This document shows positions 23,894 to 35,282 of a DNA stretch of 64,000 nt, one piece after another. How positions within the stretch are numbered: position 1 is the first letter of the stretch; each line of letters opens with the position of its first letter. The stretch is from Syncephalis fuscata (Eukaryota; Zoopagomycota; Zoopagomycetes; Zoopagales; Piptocephalidaceae). The position numbers were made by a program, and so were the translations under genes. The stretch covers positions 1 to 64,000 of the forward strand of contig JAHLTZ010000020.1 in the NCBI GenBank assembly GCA_025786725.1. Direction: 5' to 3'. Under the pieces are notes generated by a model, which was given only the letters and a program-made list of their open reading frames with translations, was not told the DNA's origin and did not search any database.

Positions 23894-25257
23894 ATGGAGT
23901 CGTTTATACGGCTTATTTTACTATCTATCGGTATGTTCTTTGGTGCTTTATTGGCCGGAGTGCTGCCATTCCGGCTTGGTTTAGCGGATAGTCGTCGCAA
24001 TCTAAGTAGCCAGCGCTGGACCGTGCTGGGCAGCGGTTTGCTAGTCGGTGCCGTACTTACAGTAATTATACCTGAAGGCATGGAAGCTATGTATAGCGGC
24101 AAATCAAGCACCGCCTCCACACTGCTCGGTGTACCGTGGCACTCGTGGATAGGCCCAACGCTGGCGTTTGGCTTTAGCTTCATGTTACTCGTTGACCAGG
24201 CCGCTTCGATGCCCAAACGTCGACCACGCGCGTCATCAACGGCCAGCACGGGTAGTGAGTGCGATGGTGCAACACCCAACCAGTACCCGGGAGCTGAATC
24301 GCGTACGTCTTCCGCCACACTAGGTCTACTAGTGCACGCTGCGGCCGATGGTGTCGCCATGGGGGCAGCATCGACCACCAATAGCAACCAGCTGGAACTG
24401 GTCATTTTTGCCGCGGTATTATTGCACAAAGCGCCAACGGCGTTTGGTCTTTCTACTGTACTATTACGCGAAAGATACACTCGTGCCCAAGTATTGCAAC
24501 GATTGTTAGCCTTTTCAGTTGCTGCCCCTATAGGTGCACTACTAACTTATGGTGTTCTGCTCGCCAGTTTTATGGCAGCGGGTATTTACAAAGACCACGA
24601 CGGACTAACACCCGATCAGTTAACTCGATTAAATCGATTGACTGGATTACTTTTACTATTCTCGCAGGCACTTTCCTGTATGTGGCTACGGCACATGCCT
24701 TACCCGACACACTTGCTATACTCAACGGAGGGGCATTTCATAAGCATGGCACCTCGACTGCAGAGATCATCAATCCCGATGATCGCTTCTATTCTGCCGA
24801 AGAGGAGGAAGAAGATGGAGACAACGAAGAAGATGGCGAGGAAGAAGAGCCCAGCACTAGTGGCGATAATGGCGCACAAGGCGATACCGATGAAGAGATA
24901 TTACTTCAAGAGCGTATTACTACACCTTTTGAAGTCAACCAGCATGAGATACACTTTCCAAATACCCAGCAGTATGGCATTACAGAAACAGCCGCATCTC
25001 CATCCACCAATATACCAACTATAACTGCCAAAAAGCTTTCTGGCATGCTTAATACACTGGCCAGTCCACGCCGTTCTACCAAACATCCACGGCGCTGGCC
25101 AAGACAAAGTAAAGTAAATCAGGCGCGTAGAATGCGCGCCAATAGCCGTGCTATGCTGTCACCGTCAACTCATACACCACGCGATACTTGGTCATTAATT
25201 GCATTTCTAGTAGGCGTCTTTATACCGGCACTATTTTCAATTGGCCACCATCATTAA
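23894..25257 (+). CDS. ZIP-family metal transporter (SLC39A9-like), one apparent frameshift
   Basis: Predicted zinc transporter moving metal into the cytosol from the Golgi/secretory lumen or outside. The N-terminal helix is IRLILLSIGMFFGALLAGVLPF, then a helix LGSGLLVGAVLTVIIPEGME with the PEG motif of this subfamily. Next comes a helix at WIGPTLAFGFSFMLLVDQA, a cytosolic loop, and TLGLLVHAAADGVAMGAA, the metal-binding HxxxDG helix. VIFAAVLLHKAPTAFGL is the second binding helix. The frame then changes at about 24659-24665: LLLLFS and AGTFLYVATAHALPD, which are contiguous in the family, are one base out of register. The second frame runs through an unusual acidic loop (EEEEEDGDNEEDGEEEE) to a last helix and the stop at 25257. 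About 454 aa in all. Single exon. Confidence 0.85.
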
Positions 25258-25360
25258 TATTGCATATACGTTTATTTAACCAATGTTTATATCCAATGCA
25301 ATCATTGCGTGTATATGTGTTTAATATCTTTATTATAATATCAATGCTTGTGGAGAATAA

Positions 25361-25863
25361 TTATCGCGCCACGGCACGAATACCATACATCTTTTGAAAT
25401 GCTTGAAATTCGTTTTCCCGTTTGTTGTAATCGTCGGTTAATTGTTCAATTGCTTTAGTGATCTAATAATGATTATTAATATTGTTACAATAAATTGATT
25501 AATTATTTAATTAATACTACATTAATAATATACTTACACCTTCGTGGTTTATTTTCAAAGCAGGCAAGACATCGCTTACTGTTCGTTCAACTAAAACACC
25601 ACCTACTAAACGGAAGCATTTACGATCCTTGTCAAGAGGCTCTATAGTATCAAGTACAAGGCTAATAATGTTATTAAATGTACTAACTAGATGAAGGCTG
25701 CCTACCCATGCTCTTCCTTCTCCATCTCAAGCTCGCTAATCTTTTGCGCCAACTGTTGCAATTCCTGCTTCATCACATTGTACACCTGCGTTAACTGTTC
25801 CGGCGACAATTTGTCAGCCGAAATCTTTGTGGCAGTTGACGAAGATCCTTGGCTAGTCGACAT
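25361..25863 (-). CDS. PFD2: Prefoldin subunit 2, 3 exons
   Basis: Beta-type subunit of the hexameric prefoldin chaperone, which captures nascent actin and tubulin and passes them to CCT. Exons 25706-25863, 25538-25661 and 25462-25361 sum to 384 nt (127 aa) in frame. The N-terminal coiled coil (LTQVYNVMKQELQQLAQKIS, ELEMEKEEH) leads to the hairpin KCFRLVGGVLVERTVSDVLP, the most conserved part of the PFD2 family. The C-terminal coil is KAIEQLTDDYNKRENEFQAF. Length matches the family. The gene is convergent with ZIP and only 140 bp from NDUFAF5, which is transcribed away from it, so the short gap may be a shared promoter. Confidence 0.92.
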
Positions 25864-26002
25864 GATACAACAACAATAACAAATCAGTAGTTTATGTAGT
25901 AAAAAGAAAGTGGAAAAGACGAGACCACGTCATTCCTGCATTTTTCTTTAAAGTAAAACAACACCCTCGCTATTTATCACCGTATTTAACAACAAGCTTA
26001 CC

Positions 26003-27554
26003 ATGATATCAATGGCATACCCGTATAGATATGGCCAGCGATGGCTAGCAGGGACGGTTAGGCAACGGTTTATTGGACAAGGTGCCAACACCATTGCTGT
26101 TATAGCACAGCGCACTTTGAGCCAGTCCACGAGTGATTATCGCGTATTTGACCGGAATCTTAAGCGTGAACAGCGTAATCGGGCTGCCCTGTCACCTGAA
26201 TCAAGTAGACAGGTTGACTACTTAAAGGACGAAGTGGCCGAACGTATGGTGGACCGACTTTTGGTATTATTTATATTATAATAGCGATATTGCCTAATAA
26301 TAGGTTTAATGGATCGATGATAGGACATTAAACGTAAATTCAATGTTATGATAGACCTTGGCTCGGGTGCTGGCCATGTTATCAAATACATGCCTACCGA
26401 TAAATGTGATCGGCTTATTATGACTGATACAGCTGGTAACTATACTTGAAGTAACAGTAATACTATGGTGTGGTAACATTTATTAGAAAAGATGCTTAAT
26501 CGAGATGCAGACACTAAATATCCTGTAACCAATGTTACTCGAGAGATAGTCGATGAAGAGACGTTGCCATTTAAAGAGAATACAGCAGATGCCGTTGTTA
26601 GCTGCTTATCGCTTCACTGGGTTAATGATCTACTTGGTAATGTTAAAATACGGTTAACTGGCGTATCAATATTATTAATGTAACGAATATAAACAGGGGC
26701 CATGATTCAAGCACGACGTACACTTAAGCCAGATGGATTATTTATGGCTTCATTAATTGGTGGTGATTCGCTTTATGAATTACGGCAAGTATACACATAG
26801 TTATATATATGTTGTGTTATATTAGTGTTAATCGATAATTATAGTACATCATTTCAATTAGCAGAAATGGAACGAGAAGGCGGCATGTCACCTCGGGTTT
26901 CTCCTATGGCTGGTAATAGTCGATATAGCTATTATTGAAACAAATATTTATGATATACTATATTAACACTATTAGATGTTAAAGATTTTGGTAATCTACT
27001 AAGTAGAGCCGGCTACACTATGACCACTGTCGATGTCGATGAAATTGTTGTTGATTATCCCACACCATTTCATTTAATGGCCGATCTTAAAGCCATGGGC
27101 GAAAATAATGCCGTTATAGTAAAGTAATTATAATGGTAATAATAGTGTAAATGTTATTAATTAGAACCATGCTAATAGACGTCCCTATTTACATCGAGAT
27201 ACACTAATGGCTGCTGCATCTATTTACAAAGGTAATTTATTATCATTTATCTATTTGACTCTAATGATTATGAGTGAATATAGAAATGCACGGTAATCAG
27301 GATGGTACAGTACCGGCTACATTCCAGGTATGTAAATTAGATCATAAAAACCAACAGCTAATACTAATCAATATACTTGATTCATATTACATATAGATAC
27401 TTCATATGGTATGTAGTCTACAGTTAAATGTCTATTGTAACTAATAAGTAATATATATATAATATAGATTGGATGGAAACCGGATGTATCTCAGCCTAAA
27501 CCATTAGAACGTGGTAGTGCACAGCAATCACTTAAAGATGTATTGGAGAAATAG
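26003..27554 (+). CDS. NDUFAF5: NDUFAF5-like arginine hydroxylase, mitochondrial complex I assembly factor
   Basis: Mitochondrial methyltransferase-fold protein that hydroxylates an Arg of the NDUFS7 subunit during assembly of respiratory complex I. At least eight short exons. Recognised in order: a basic N-terminus ([16 protein letters not shown]) suited to mitochondrial import; [15 protein letters not shown] and [16 protein letters not shown], the family N-terminal signature; [12 protein letters not shown], the SAM-site glycine motif; [78 protein letters not shown]; and the C-terminal IGWKPD. Stop at 27552-27554. It implies that the organism keeps complex I. Not all exon borders were checked. 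Confidence 0.9.
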
Positions 27555-27617
27555 AGGCACAATAATAAATAAAATAATATTAATATTAATAATATTAACA
27601 ATCAAAACTTTATTTTA

Positions 27618-29693
27618 TTAACGTAGAAATTGCTGATAAACAATATTATTTGTTTCTTCTACATATGGATATTTGAGTTGAGATAAAAATGCATCAAACT
27701 GTTCTTTTTGATCTGGTGCTACTTGAATACCCACCAAATATGGCCATAATCTATTAATAAACATTAGTATGATCAAACTTTTAATTAATAACAATTATAT
27801 TGCATTAGACTTACCACCGCCGTTATTTCGATAATGAAATAGTGAAATATTCCAGTCAGATTGTATGCCGTGTAAGAATTTTTTTAATGCAAATGGTCTT
27901 TCCGGGAATGCTATTTCACAATAACAATAATAAAATGCATTAATTAGCCAATTACTATGTAAAGGCGCGTTACTTACCAAATCGATATAAACGTTCATTA
28001 GGTACTTGGCTACGACCACCAATTAAGAAACGAGCATGACTTTTGGCCATTTCATCATGTGTAATATCTATGCCTTGCATGCCTTGCGACTGTAATACAG
28101 AGAATATTTCATTTAAATCCTTTTCACGATCAGTGACGGTAAATGACGAAAAGATATAAGCACGATCTGGATCACTGTAACGATAGGAGAATTCGGTAAT
28201 CTGACGTGGATCGATGGCTTGATGTAATTGTAAAAAACTAATACGATGATTAATGTATTAATGATCAATATAGAATCAATTCTATTTAGTCTATATTTAT
28301 CTTACCTGCCCGGCCGTTCTGGAATAATAACTGAAATAAGTGCTTCACGTTGTTCACCAATTTCGGCACGTTCAGATACAAATCGAAGTCGGTCGAAATT
28401 CATATTGGCACCACTAAGAATGGCTACATACGCACCATTTGGGTTCGGGTTGTCTTGTTCAGATAGCCATTTCTTAGCACCGGCAAGACTTAGCGCACCC
28501 GATGGTTCTACGATAGAACGTGTATCTATTTTACATATTAATGTATTAATACGCTATTACATCAATATATTATTATTGTAATAAATTGTTGTACTATTAC
28601 CTTCAAATACATCTTTAATCGCTGCACATATTTCATCGGTATTAACTAAAACTACTTCATCAAGCAATTCTTTACAAAGACGGAATGTTTCCTGGCCAAC
28701 TTGACGTACTGCTGTGCCATCAGCAAATAGGCCCACCTCGTCAACCTCTACTCGTTCACCAGCCGCCAATGATTGATACATTGCATTGGCATCATACGTT
28801 TCCACACCAATGACTTTAACATGGGGCGAAATCCGTTTAATGTAGCTAGCAACACCGGCAATAAGACCGCCACCCCCTACAGCACAGAAAATAACTTCTA
28901 ATTGCTCATCCATAGGACATTGACGTAGAATTTCTACTCCTACAGTGCCCTGACCAGCAATAACATATGGATGATCAAATGGTGGTATATTCGTAAGATT
29001 GTGCTCTTCAGCTAATCGGGCACATTCGCGCTTGGCTTCGTCAAAGTCAGCACCATACAACACTACTTCCGCGCCTAATCGACGCACGGATCGTATTTTA
29101 ATATCTGGCGTTGCCTTAGGCATAACAATAGTTGCACGAATATTCATTTTACGGGCCGATAATGCCACACCTTGTGCATGGTTGCCAGCAGAACAAGCAA
29201 TCACGCCACTCGCCTTCTCAGCCGGTGTTAAGTGGTACATACAGTTATAGGCACCACGTAACTTGAACGAGAAGACAGGCTGCAAGTCCTCTCGTTTCAA
29301 ATAGACATTAGCACCAATTCGAGTTGATACGTTGTCGGCACGTGTAAGTGGCGATTCGCGAGCAACATCATAAACACGTGCTGTCAATATTAATTTAAGA
29401 TAGTCAGGCAGTTCAGAAGGTGAACAACGACCCCCTACAACGTCTGTCGACGACGACGATACCGGCGATGAGCTCGTTTGCTGTTCTTGCTGCTCCTGTT
29501 GCTGTAGAGACTCCTCCTCCAGCTCTTCGTGCAGCTTCTGGTACTGAAGAAGTAGCCCGTTACCCTTCAACGACGGCTTTCGACTGTTGACCGGACTCGT
29601 GCTGGCCGAAGTTAGTCCCAAGCCTGATTCGCGCGGACTGTCCGTCGGTCGAGGAGACATAATAGTTGGGGAAGCGTAGTAACGTTCAGCCAT
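27618..29693 (-). CDS. ILV1: Threonine dehydratase (biosynthetic), one apparent frameshift near 3' end
   Basis: PLP enzyme converting threonine to 2-oxobutanoate, the first step of isoleucine synthesis, normally mitochondrial and inhibited by isoleucine. The start is taken at 29693; an in-frame ATG at 29759 would add 22 residues. A Ser/Gln-rich leader precedes the catalytic domain, with SFKLRGAYN (PLP-binding Lys), SAGNHAQG (phosphate loop) and [10 protein letters not shown] (glycine loop). After an intron following KDVFEG come [14 protein letters not shown] and two ACT-like regulatory repeats ([12 protein letters not shown]..., and ...[18 protein letters not shown]). The last exon has the expected terminal sequence out of frame by one base at about 27734-27742, in a T-run context. 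As written it would stop just after DYGHIWW. The rest is clean, so an assembly indel is likely. Confidence 0.93.
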
Positions 29694-30012
29694 ACTGTCG
29701 GTTGTCAGCAAGTGTACACAACCTTTTATACGTAGGTCACCGAATAAGAAAATATGCAAAAGTCAGGCCTCTGTTCCCCAACAATTTGTAGAGACCGTCG
29801 ATCCATTTAAATCGTTGGACTGTGGTATCCAATTAGATGGAGTAAGTAAAATGGCTGATATTTTAGTGATTAGATCATCTGAAATTGTATCGACTCGGAT
29901 TCAGCCAAAAGTGTTTGGAAACGATAGACCACAAAGAGCCATAGATTTTACACTGGACAGTAGAAAGATATAGCTTTATTTAACTACAAGTTTGAATCTA
30001 ATCAATAGCCAT
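29694..30012. other. Divergent promoter region, ILV1 / methionine synthase reductase
   Basis: About 320 bp between divergent starts of two amino-acid metabolism genes. The second in-frame ATG of ILV1 (29759) lies here. No conserved motif recognised. Confidence 0.5.
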
Positions 30013-32491
30013 ATGTCAGAAGCACTATCAGATAGATTTATTCTATTTTATGCATCCCAAACGGGTAATGCAGAATGGATTGCCAAAGGTCTGGACAAAA
30101 CAGCTGGCGAAAAAGGCTACAGCTGTCATTGTTTAGAAATGGACTCGTTTAGCGAGGTAATAGAAAGAACATTTAAGGAAAGACAGCTTATACAGGCTAT
30201 TTAGGTAATGTTCGACAAAGAGCAGCTACTTGTATTTGTAGTATCAACTACGGGCGATGGCGATCCACCCGATAATAGTCTAAAGTTTTGGCGCTGGCTT
30301 CGTCGTAATAAACAGCCTGATTTGCTAGCTCATATCAAATACGCTATTCTTGGTATGATACAGAATTAAAAAGAGTTACAAGGAATTAGACAACTAACAA
30401 ATGAATATACTCTAGGTCTAGGCGATACTAACTATGAGAATTTCTGTAATACAGCTAAGCGACTTGATAAAAAACTAAAAGAAATGAATGCCCATGCATT
30501 CTATCCAACAGGCAAGGCTGATGATGCTACCGGGTATGTAGTTTTTAATAAATAGATTAATCATTTAACTAATGTATTAATTAATGTAAATGTAAATGTA
30601 TATTTTATAGATTAGAAGAAGTGGTAGATCCATGGATAGAAGGATTTTGGCCCGCATTGGCTACTGTATGTCGTAAAACATTAGAGGGGAATAATACACC
30701 AGCCACCGCCATTGCACCAGCTATATCGGATGTTATTATTAAAGAAAGCGAATCAACACCACCTACAGCAACCACACCCTCCTTACAACAATTGGCGCCA
30801 TCAGCGGATGTTGTTAAAGAACAGTCGGCTGTGGATGAATTGACCTTTAAAGTAACAAAACTTGTATCAGAAATAACTGATCATACCGAGGCAGCTGACT
30901 ATCCAGCCTATGTAATATCACTTGATACGACAGCATTAGACGGTGGATTGTCAAAATTAACTAATATTGCTAAATCTCCCCCTCAACTGTCACAGTTGGT
31001 TGAAGTGGAAACAACGACGACACCAACTAATACGGCACCAGTATTCTTTCAGCCGCCATCGCCATTACTATACGCACGATTGACTGGTGCGCGTACACTA
31101 ACTGCACCGACAGCAGTTAAACAAACGCTTCACTTGGCATTGGCAATTAAAGAAGGCCCAGCTGAAGATAGTGCATCCATAAGAGAGGAATTGGATTTAT
31201 TGCCAGGTGATGCATTTGGTATTCTTTGTCCAAACGATCCTCGACTTGTTCAAGCGGTACTTGAACAGTTAAACGCGGTCGATGAAGCTGATCGACCGGT
31301 AAATGTTAAGCCATTAGTGAATCGGATGCACTACCATCACATCTTGGATTAGCAGCCAAGCTAGCGACAACTACTAGACGACAACTATTGACACATGCCC
31401 TCGATCTAACTGATGTATTGCGTAAAACTACGCTACGTTTATTGGCCGATGTAGCTACTGATTTAGAGGATAAAAAGAAATTACTTTATTTATCTAGTAA
31501 ACAAGGTGATTGGTATGATGATTTGATTAATAACATTAATTACTAACATGGATATGAATAGGCTCAGATGTATTTAAACAATTACGTGATCAATTGCCAA
31601 CATTTCTTGATTTATTAAAAACATTTCCATCAGCTAAGCCAACTGTGGACCGTTTATTAGATACACTACCAGCATTGCAGCCACGTAGTTACTCTTGTAC
31701 AAACACACCACTTAGCATCCACGTGAATTGCACTTTGCATTTAATGTGGCCGATTACAAAGATGCCCAAAATAGACATCGTCTTGGTGTTTGTACACCTT
31801 GGCTTGCTCAACTAGCCGCAACCATTAGTAATGGCAATAATGCATCAGCGCCATTATTGCGCGTCTATCTTCGACCGAATGTGCCGATTTCCGTGTACCT
31901 GACACGTCTATTCATCGGCCGCTTATCCTAGTGGGTCCAGGCACGGGTGTGGCACCATTCATTGGTTTTCTCGCTCATCGTATGGAACAACGACGACTTC
32001 GTTTATCGATGGGTGGACTTACTCGTGTACCGCGACTTGAAGTGGACGCTGCCTACGGCCCAATTCATTTGTTTTATGGATGCCGTGACGATCGCCTTGA
32101 CTTTCTTTACAAAGATGAATTAGATCAGGCCAAATCAAGTGGCGCACTGGCCGAATTAATCCTGGCGGTGAGTCGTCGTCCCGAGCATGGTCGTCGCTAC
32201 GTACAGGACGGTTTACGTGAACGAGCAGACCTAGTCTGGCAGCTAATGTCTGAACAAAATGGCATGATATTTGTTTGCGGGTATGTTGTTTAGACTGATT
32301 GCCGATTCAATTGCCAATATCCAATTAACTGACAATTATCTAGTGATGCGACTAATATGGCTAAAGATGTTAATAACGCACTTGTCGATATTATAAAGGA
32401 AAAGAGCGAAATAGCCGACACAAAGGATGCATTGGCTGTATTGGCCGAATGGACCAAACAAGGTCGCTATCTTCGAGATCTAGTAAGTTAA
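30013..32491 (+). CDS. MTRR: Methionine synthase reductase (diflavin), three apparent frameshifts
   Basis: Diflavin reductase that reactivates cobalamin-dependent methionine synthase using NADPH through FAD and FMN. The FMN domain has ILFYASQTGNAEWIAKGL, VVSTTGDGDPPDNSLKFW and LGLGDTNYENFCN. FYPTGKADDATG and VDPWIEGFWPAL match MTRR better than cytochrome P450 reductase or Tah18. A long linker follows, then the FAD domain (LPGDAFGILCPN, LQPRSYSC) and the NADPH domain (VGPGTGVAPFIGFLAHR, FYGCRDD, CGDATNMAKDV). It ends GRYLRDLVS, against an aromatic end in the family. Five or more introns. The frame breaks at about 31311-31318, 31711-31720 and 31876-31888. Each needs one extra base and the sequence resumes perfect family motifs, so the gene is probably functional with indel errors. 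Confidence 0.88.
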
Positions 32492-32686
32492 TAGCCATGC
32501 TATAGCTCTTTATTATCCCTTCTAACAATGATTACAAACTAGTGGGCCTAATAATATCTGTTTAATTTTATTCAGTATGAAAACCTACAACTGTCGACTA
32601 CTATTATCATCCACATAGTTATTGGGGGTAATTGCACAAATAACAATTACAAGTTTCGAATGTTATGAGAATTGTTTTCATTCATT

Positions 32687-33620
32687 CTACTGTGGTTGAC
32701 CTCGACCATAATTAGGTGGTGGTGGTGGGCCGCCATAACTGTTATAATAATAATAATAACAAAATAACAAATTAATAATAAAATTCATTATTATTATTCT
32801 AATAAACACCATCTAATTGCCATTACTTACCCTGGTGGTGGTGGGCCGCCACGGCCGGCGAAGCCGCCTGGTCCGCCCATATGAGGTGGCATTGGTGGCA
32901 TGCCACGGCCTGGATAGCCGCCTGGCCCGCCCATTGGTGGTGGTCCGCCCATATGTGGAGGCATTGGTGGTGGCATACCACGGCCTGGATAACCTTCTGG
33001 TCCGCCCATTGGTGGTGGTCCGCCCATATGTGGTGGCATTGGTGGTGGCATACCACGGCCTGGATAGCCGCCTGGTGGGCCTGGTGGAGGAGCTCCACGG
33101 CCATAAGCCATAGGTGCAGCCGCTGCGGTAGGATGCATTGAGCCAGGAGCTGGACCACCTACACCGCGTACTGGTCCTGCTAGACCTGCAATAAATATAG
33201 TTAGTGTCGTTAAATAAACAGTATTTATTCAATCACACTAGACAGCAACTTACCGGCACCAGCCATACCAGGTGGACCCATAGGTAAACCACGACCGGCT
33301 GGACGACCCATACCAGGACCGGCGGCCATTTGAGCTGCGGCAGCTGAACGAACACGGTGTTCTTCGGGCGTGACAGGTGGTGGTCCTTCGACCGTCAAGC
33401 TAACGATAATCTCACCACGTAGAATAACTAGACCAAGTGCGCGTCGCAGATCCTGCATCGTCTTGCCATTGGCCGATGGTTTCTTTACCTTTATCTTGCG
33501 GAACTCTTCACAATCCGCCAAGACTAGATTCATATGCTTGTCAAATGCTAGCATCTGGCCAGTAAGCTGACGCGTATCCGACAGTGTAATGCGAAGCCGA
33601 TGGTTAATCAGGCTAAGCAT
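32687..33620 (-). CDS. SNRPB: Small nuclear ribonucleoprotein SmB/B', 3 exons
   Basis: Core Sm-ring protein of spliceosomal U1, U2, U4 and U5 snRNPs. Exons 33254-33620, 32831-33185 and 32687-32738 total 774 nt (257 aa), in frame. Sm motif 1 is RLRITLSDTRQLTGQMLAFD through NLVLADCEEF, and Sm motif 2 is LGLVILRGEIIVSLTVEGPP, both at the family positions. The tail is Gly/Met/Pro-rich, with about three tandem copies of a 22-23 residue unit (GGYPGRGMPPPMPPHMGGPP type, 32870-33060). It is comparable to the PPPGMRPP tail of animal SmB but a distinct repeat. It ends GGPPPPPNYGRGQPQ. Such tails bind WW/GYF proteins and are arginine-methylated in relatives. Confidence 0.95.
32865..33065 (-). repeat. 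Tandem coding repeat in SmB tail
   Basis: Three near-identical units of about 66-69 bp encode the Gly/Pro/Met-rich tail. Unit number is likely to vary between strains. Confidence 0.8.
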
Positions 33621-35282
33621 CTTTGAATTCTTGGAGATCGTCTAGCATATATCGTGATCGGGCCATGTATGCCACTGGTTAGTTACGTGTCTTTCCACGC
33701 TCTATTCTCGCAACTTACCATGATCGATACTATAGTTGGAGGCCTCGGCCGTCCGTTAATCCACTCTTATGCCAAAAATAACAGATCTGAAGCAAACCGC
33801 TACAGATCAATCCTACAAGACAGACACGCAAGCGTCAGTTCAACAAGCACAGTAATGGCTATTGAACCGATGTGTGTATATACGTGCGATTATGCGTGTT
33901 TGTGTAGAGAGAAAAGGAATGACGAGACGGCGGTAATACTATAGGTAGACCGTGTTGTTATAGTTTAGTTCAAATTAAAAGAAAAAATACTTTGCAAATT
34001 CATTTTCGCGCCTGTATGATTATTACAATTATTATTATTACACTTTATACCTCTTTCAATTGTTATTATAGTCATTTTCTATTTTCTATTAAATACTCAG
34101 TACTATGTCTTCTGTTCTATTTATTTATTTAACAAAAATAATAAATAATAAAGTTTTTGTTGTTGTTATTGTCTGCACGCTCATCGTGATTTTTACAGTT
34201 TAGATATATAATTAACAAAAACCAAAACCATTTGACAGCTGCTGTCTAGTTGATGTCGATATCAAGTATCTGTCAATACGCCAATTTATTTAAATTCCAA
34301 TCAATATGCTATCATATTCCAACAAGCCTGTATTTAGTTTTGTCTAATCAATTGTGTACACTTGTAGTTCTAAATTTGTGATTTTATTAAATACCAATAA
34401 AATAGAGTATTTAAATTGTTCTCTATTAGACAAAATAATCATATAAGTAATAACAAAAATAGAAAGTAATTTATGAGTATTAAATTGTAAATATTGTTTA
34501 TATTTACATTGCTATCGAGAATATATCCATTGAAGACTAGTATATTATAAAAGCTGGAATGCTGTGTCTAACATGATGGCAAAATACTTTGTGAGAAAAT
34601 ACAAGTAAATATTCTGGTAATTATTTTTAAAAGATTACCAATAATAAATTAGTATATTCGATACTTATAGTTTGTAAGTTATATTGTAAATTAATATTAT
34701 TAATCGATGATATGGTTGTTACAACTACTAATTACTTAATTAAGCGGATTTTATCATAAGTATTGGCTCAAATATTATCCAATCAAGGCTTATCGACTCT
34801 CTTATTACTCAGCGTTCAATCAATAAATTTAACTTTTTATTATCTTATTGCTTAACAGTTATATTTCATTTTAGCAAACGTCATTCATGGTACTACTTAT
34901 ATAAACAATTTTTATTTTACTTTTTATTCTTTTTATTTAATTAGAACCTCTATTGCTTTAAGGATATGATTCTATACATAGTATATAACAACACTTCAAA
35001 CTGCTCATAATAGATCGTCTTCTTTTCTTTCAAATTTACTTGGTTCAATTGGAATCGTTTTGTTTAAAATAGGCTATGGTAATTTACCTACTCACTATTG
35101 GTATACTGCTTTAAAATAAAAAGTTTATTGTAACGAGTGAGAATGAAAATAACTACCAATAATACATGAAAATGAAAAATTAAGATGTTGCCTAAGAATA
35201 AGAATGTACACGGAGAATACCGACGAACAAAAGGCCAACTAGTATTACCGCTCCGTTATTACTGCCCATTAATACATTTGCA
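33621..35282. other. AT-rich intergenic region upstream of SmB
   Basis: 33621-33960 is the less AT-rich promoter side of SmB. 33960-35282 is very AT-rich, with no gene, repeat or RNA recognised; it also holds the 3' flank of the arrestin gene. A 96-codon plus frame at 33654-33944 has no recognisable content. Confidence 0.45.
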
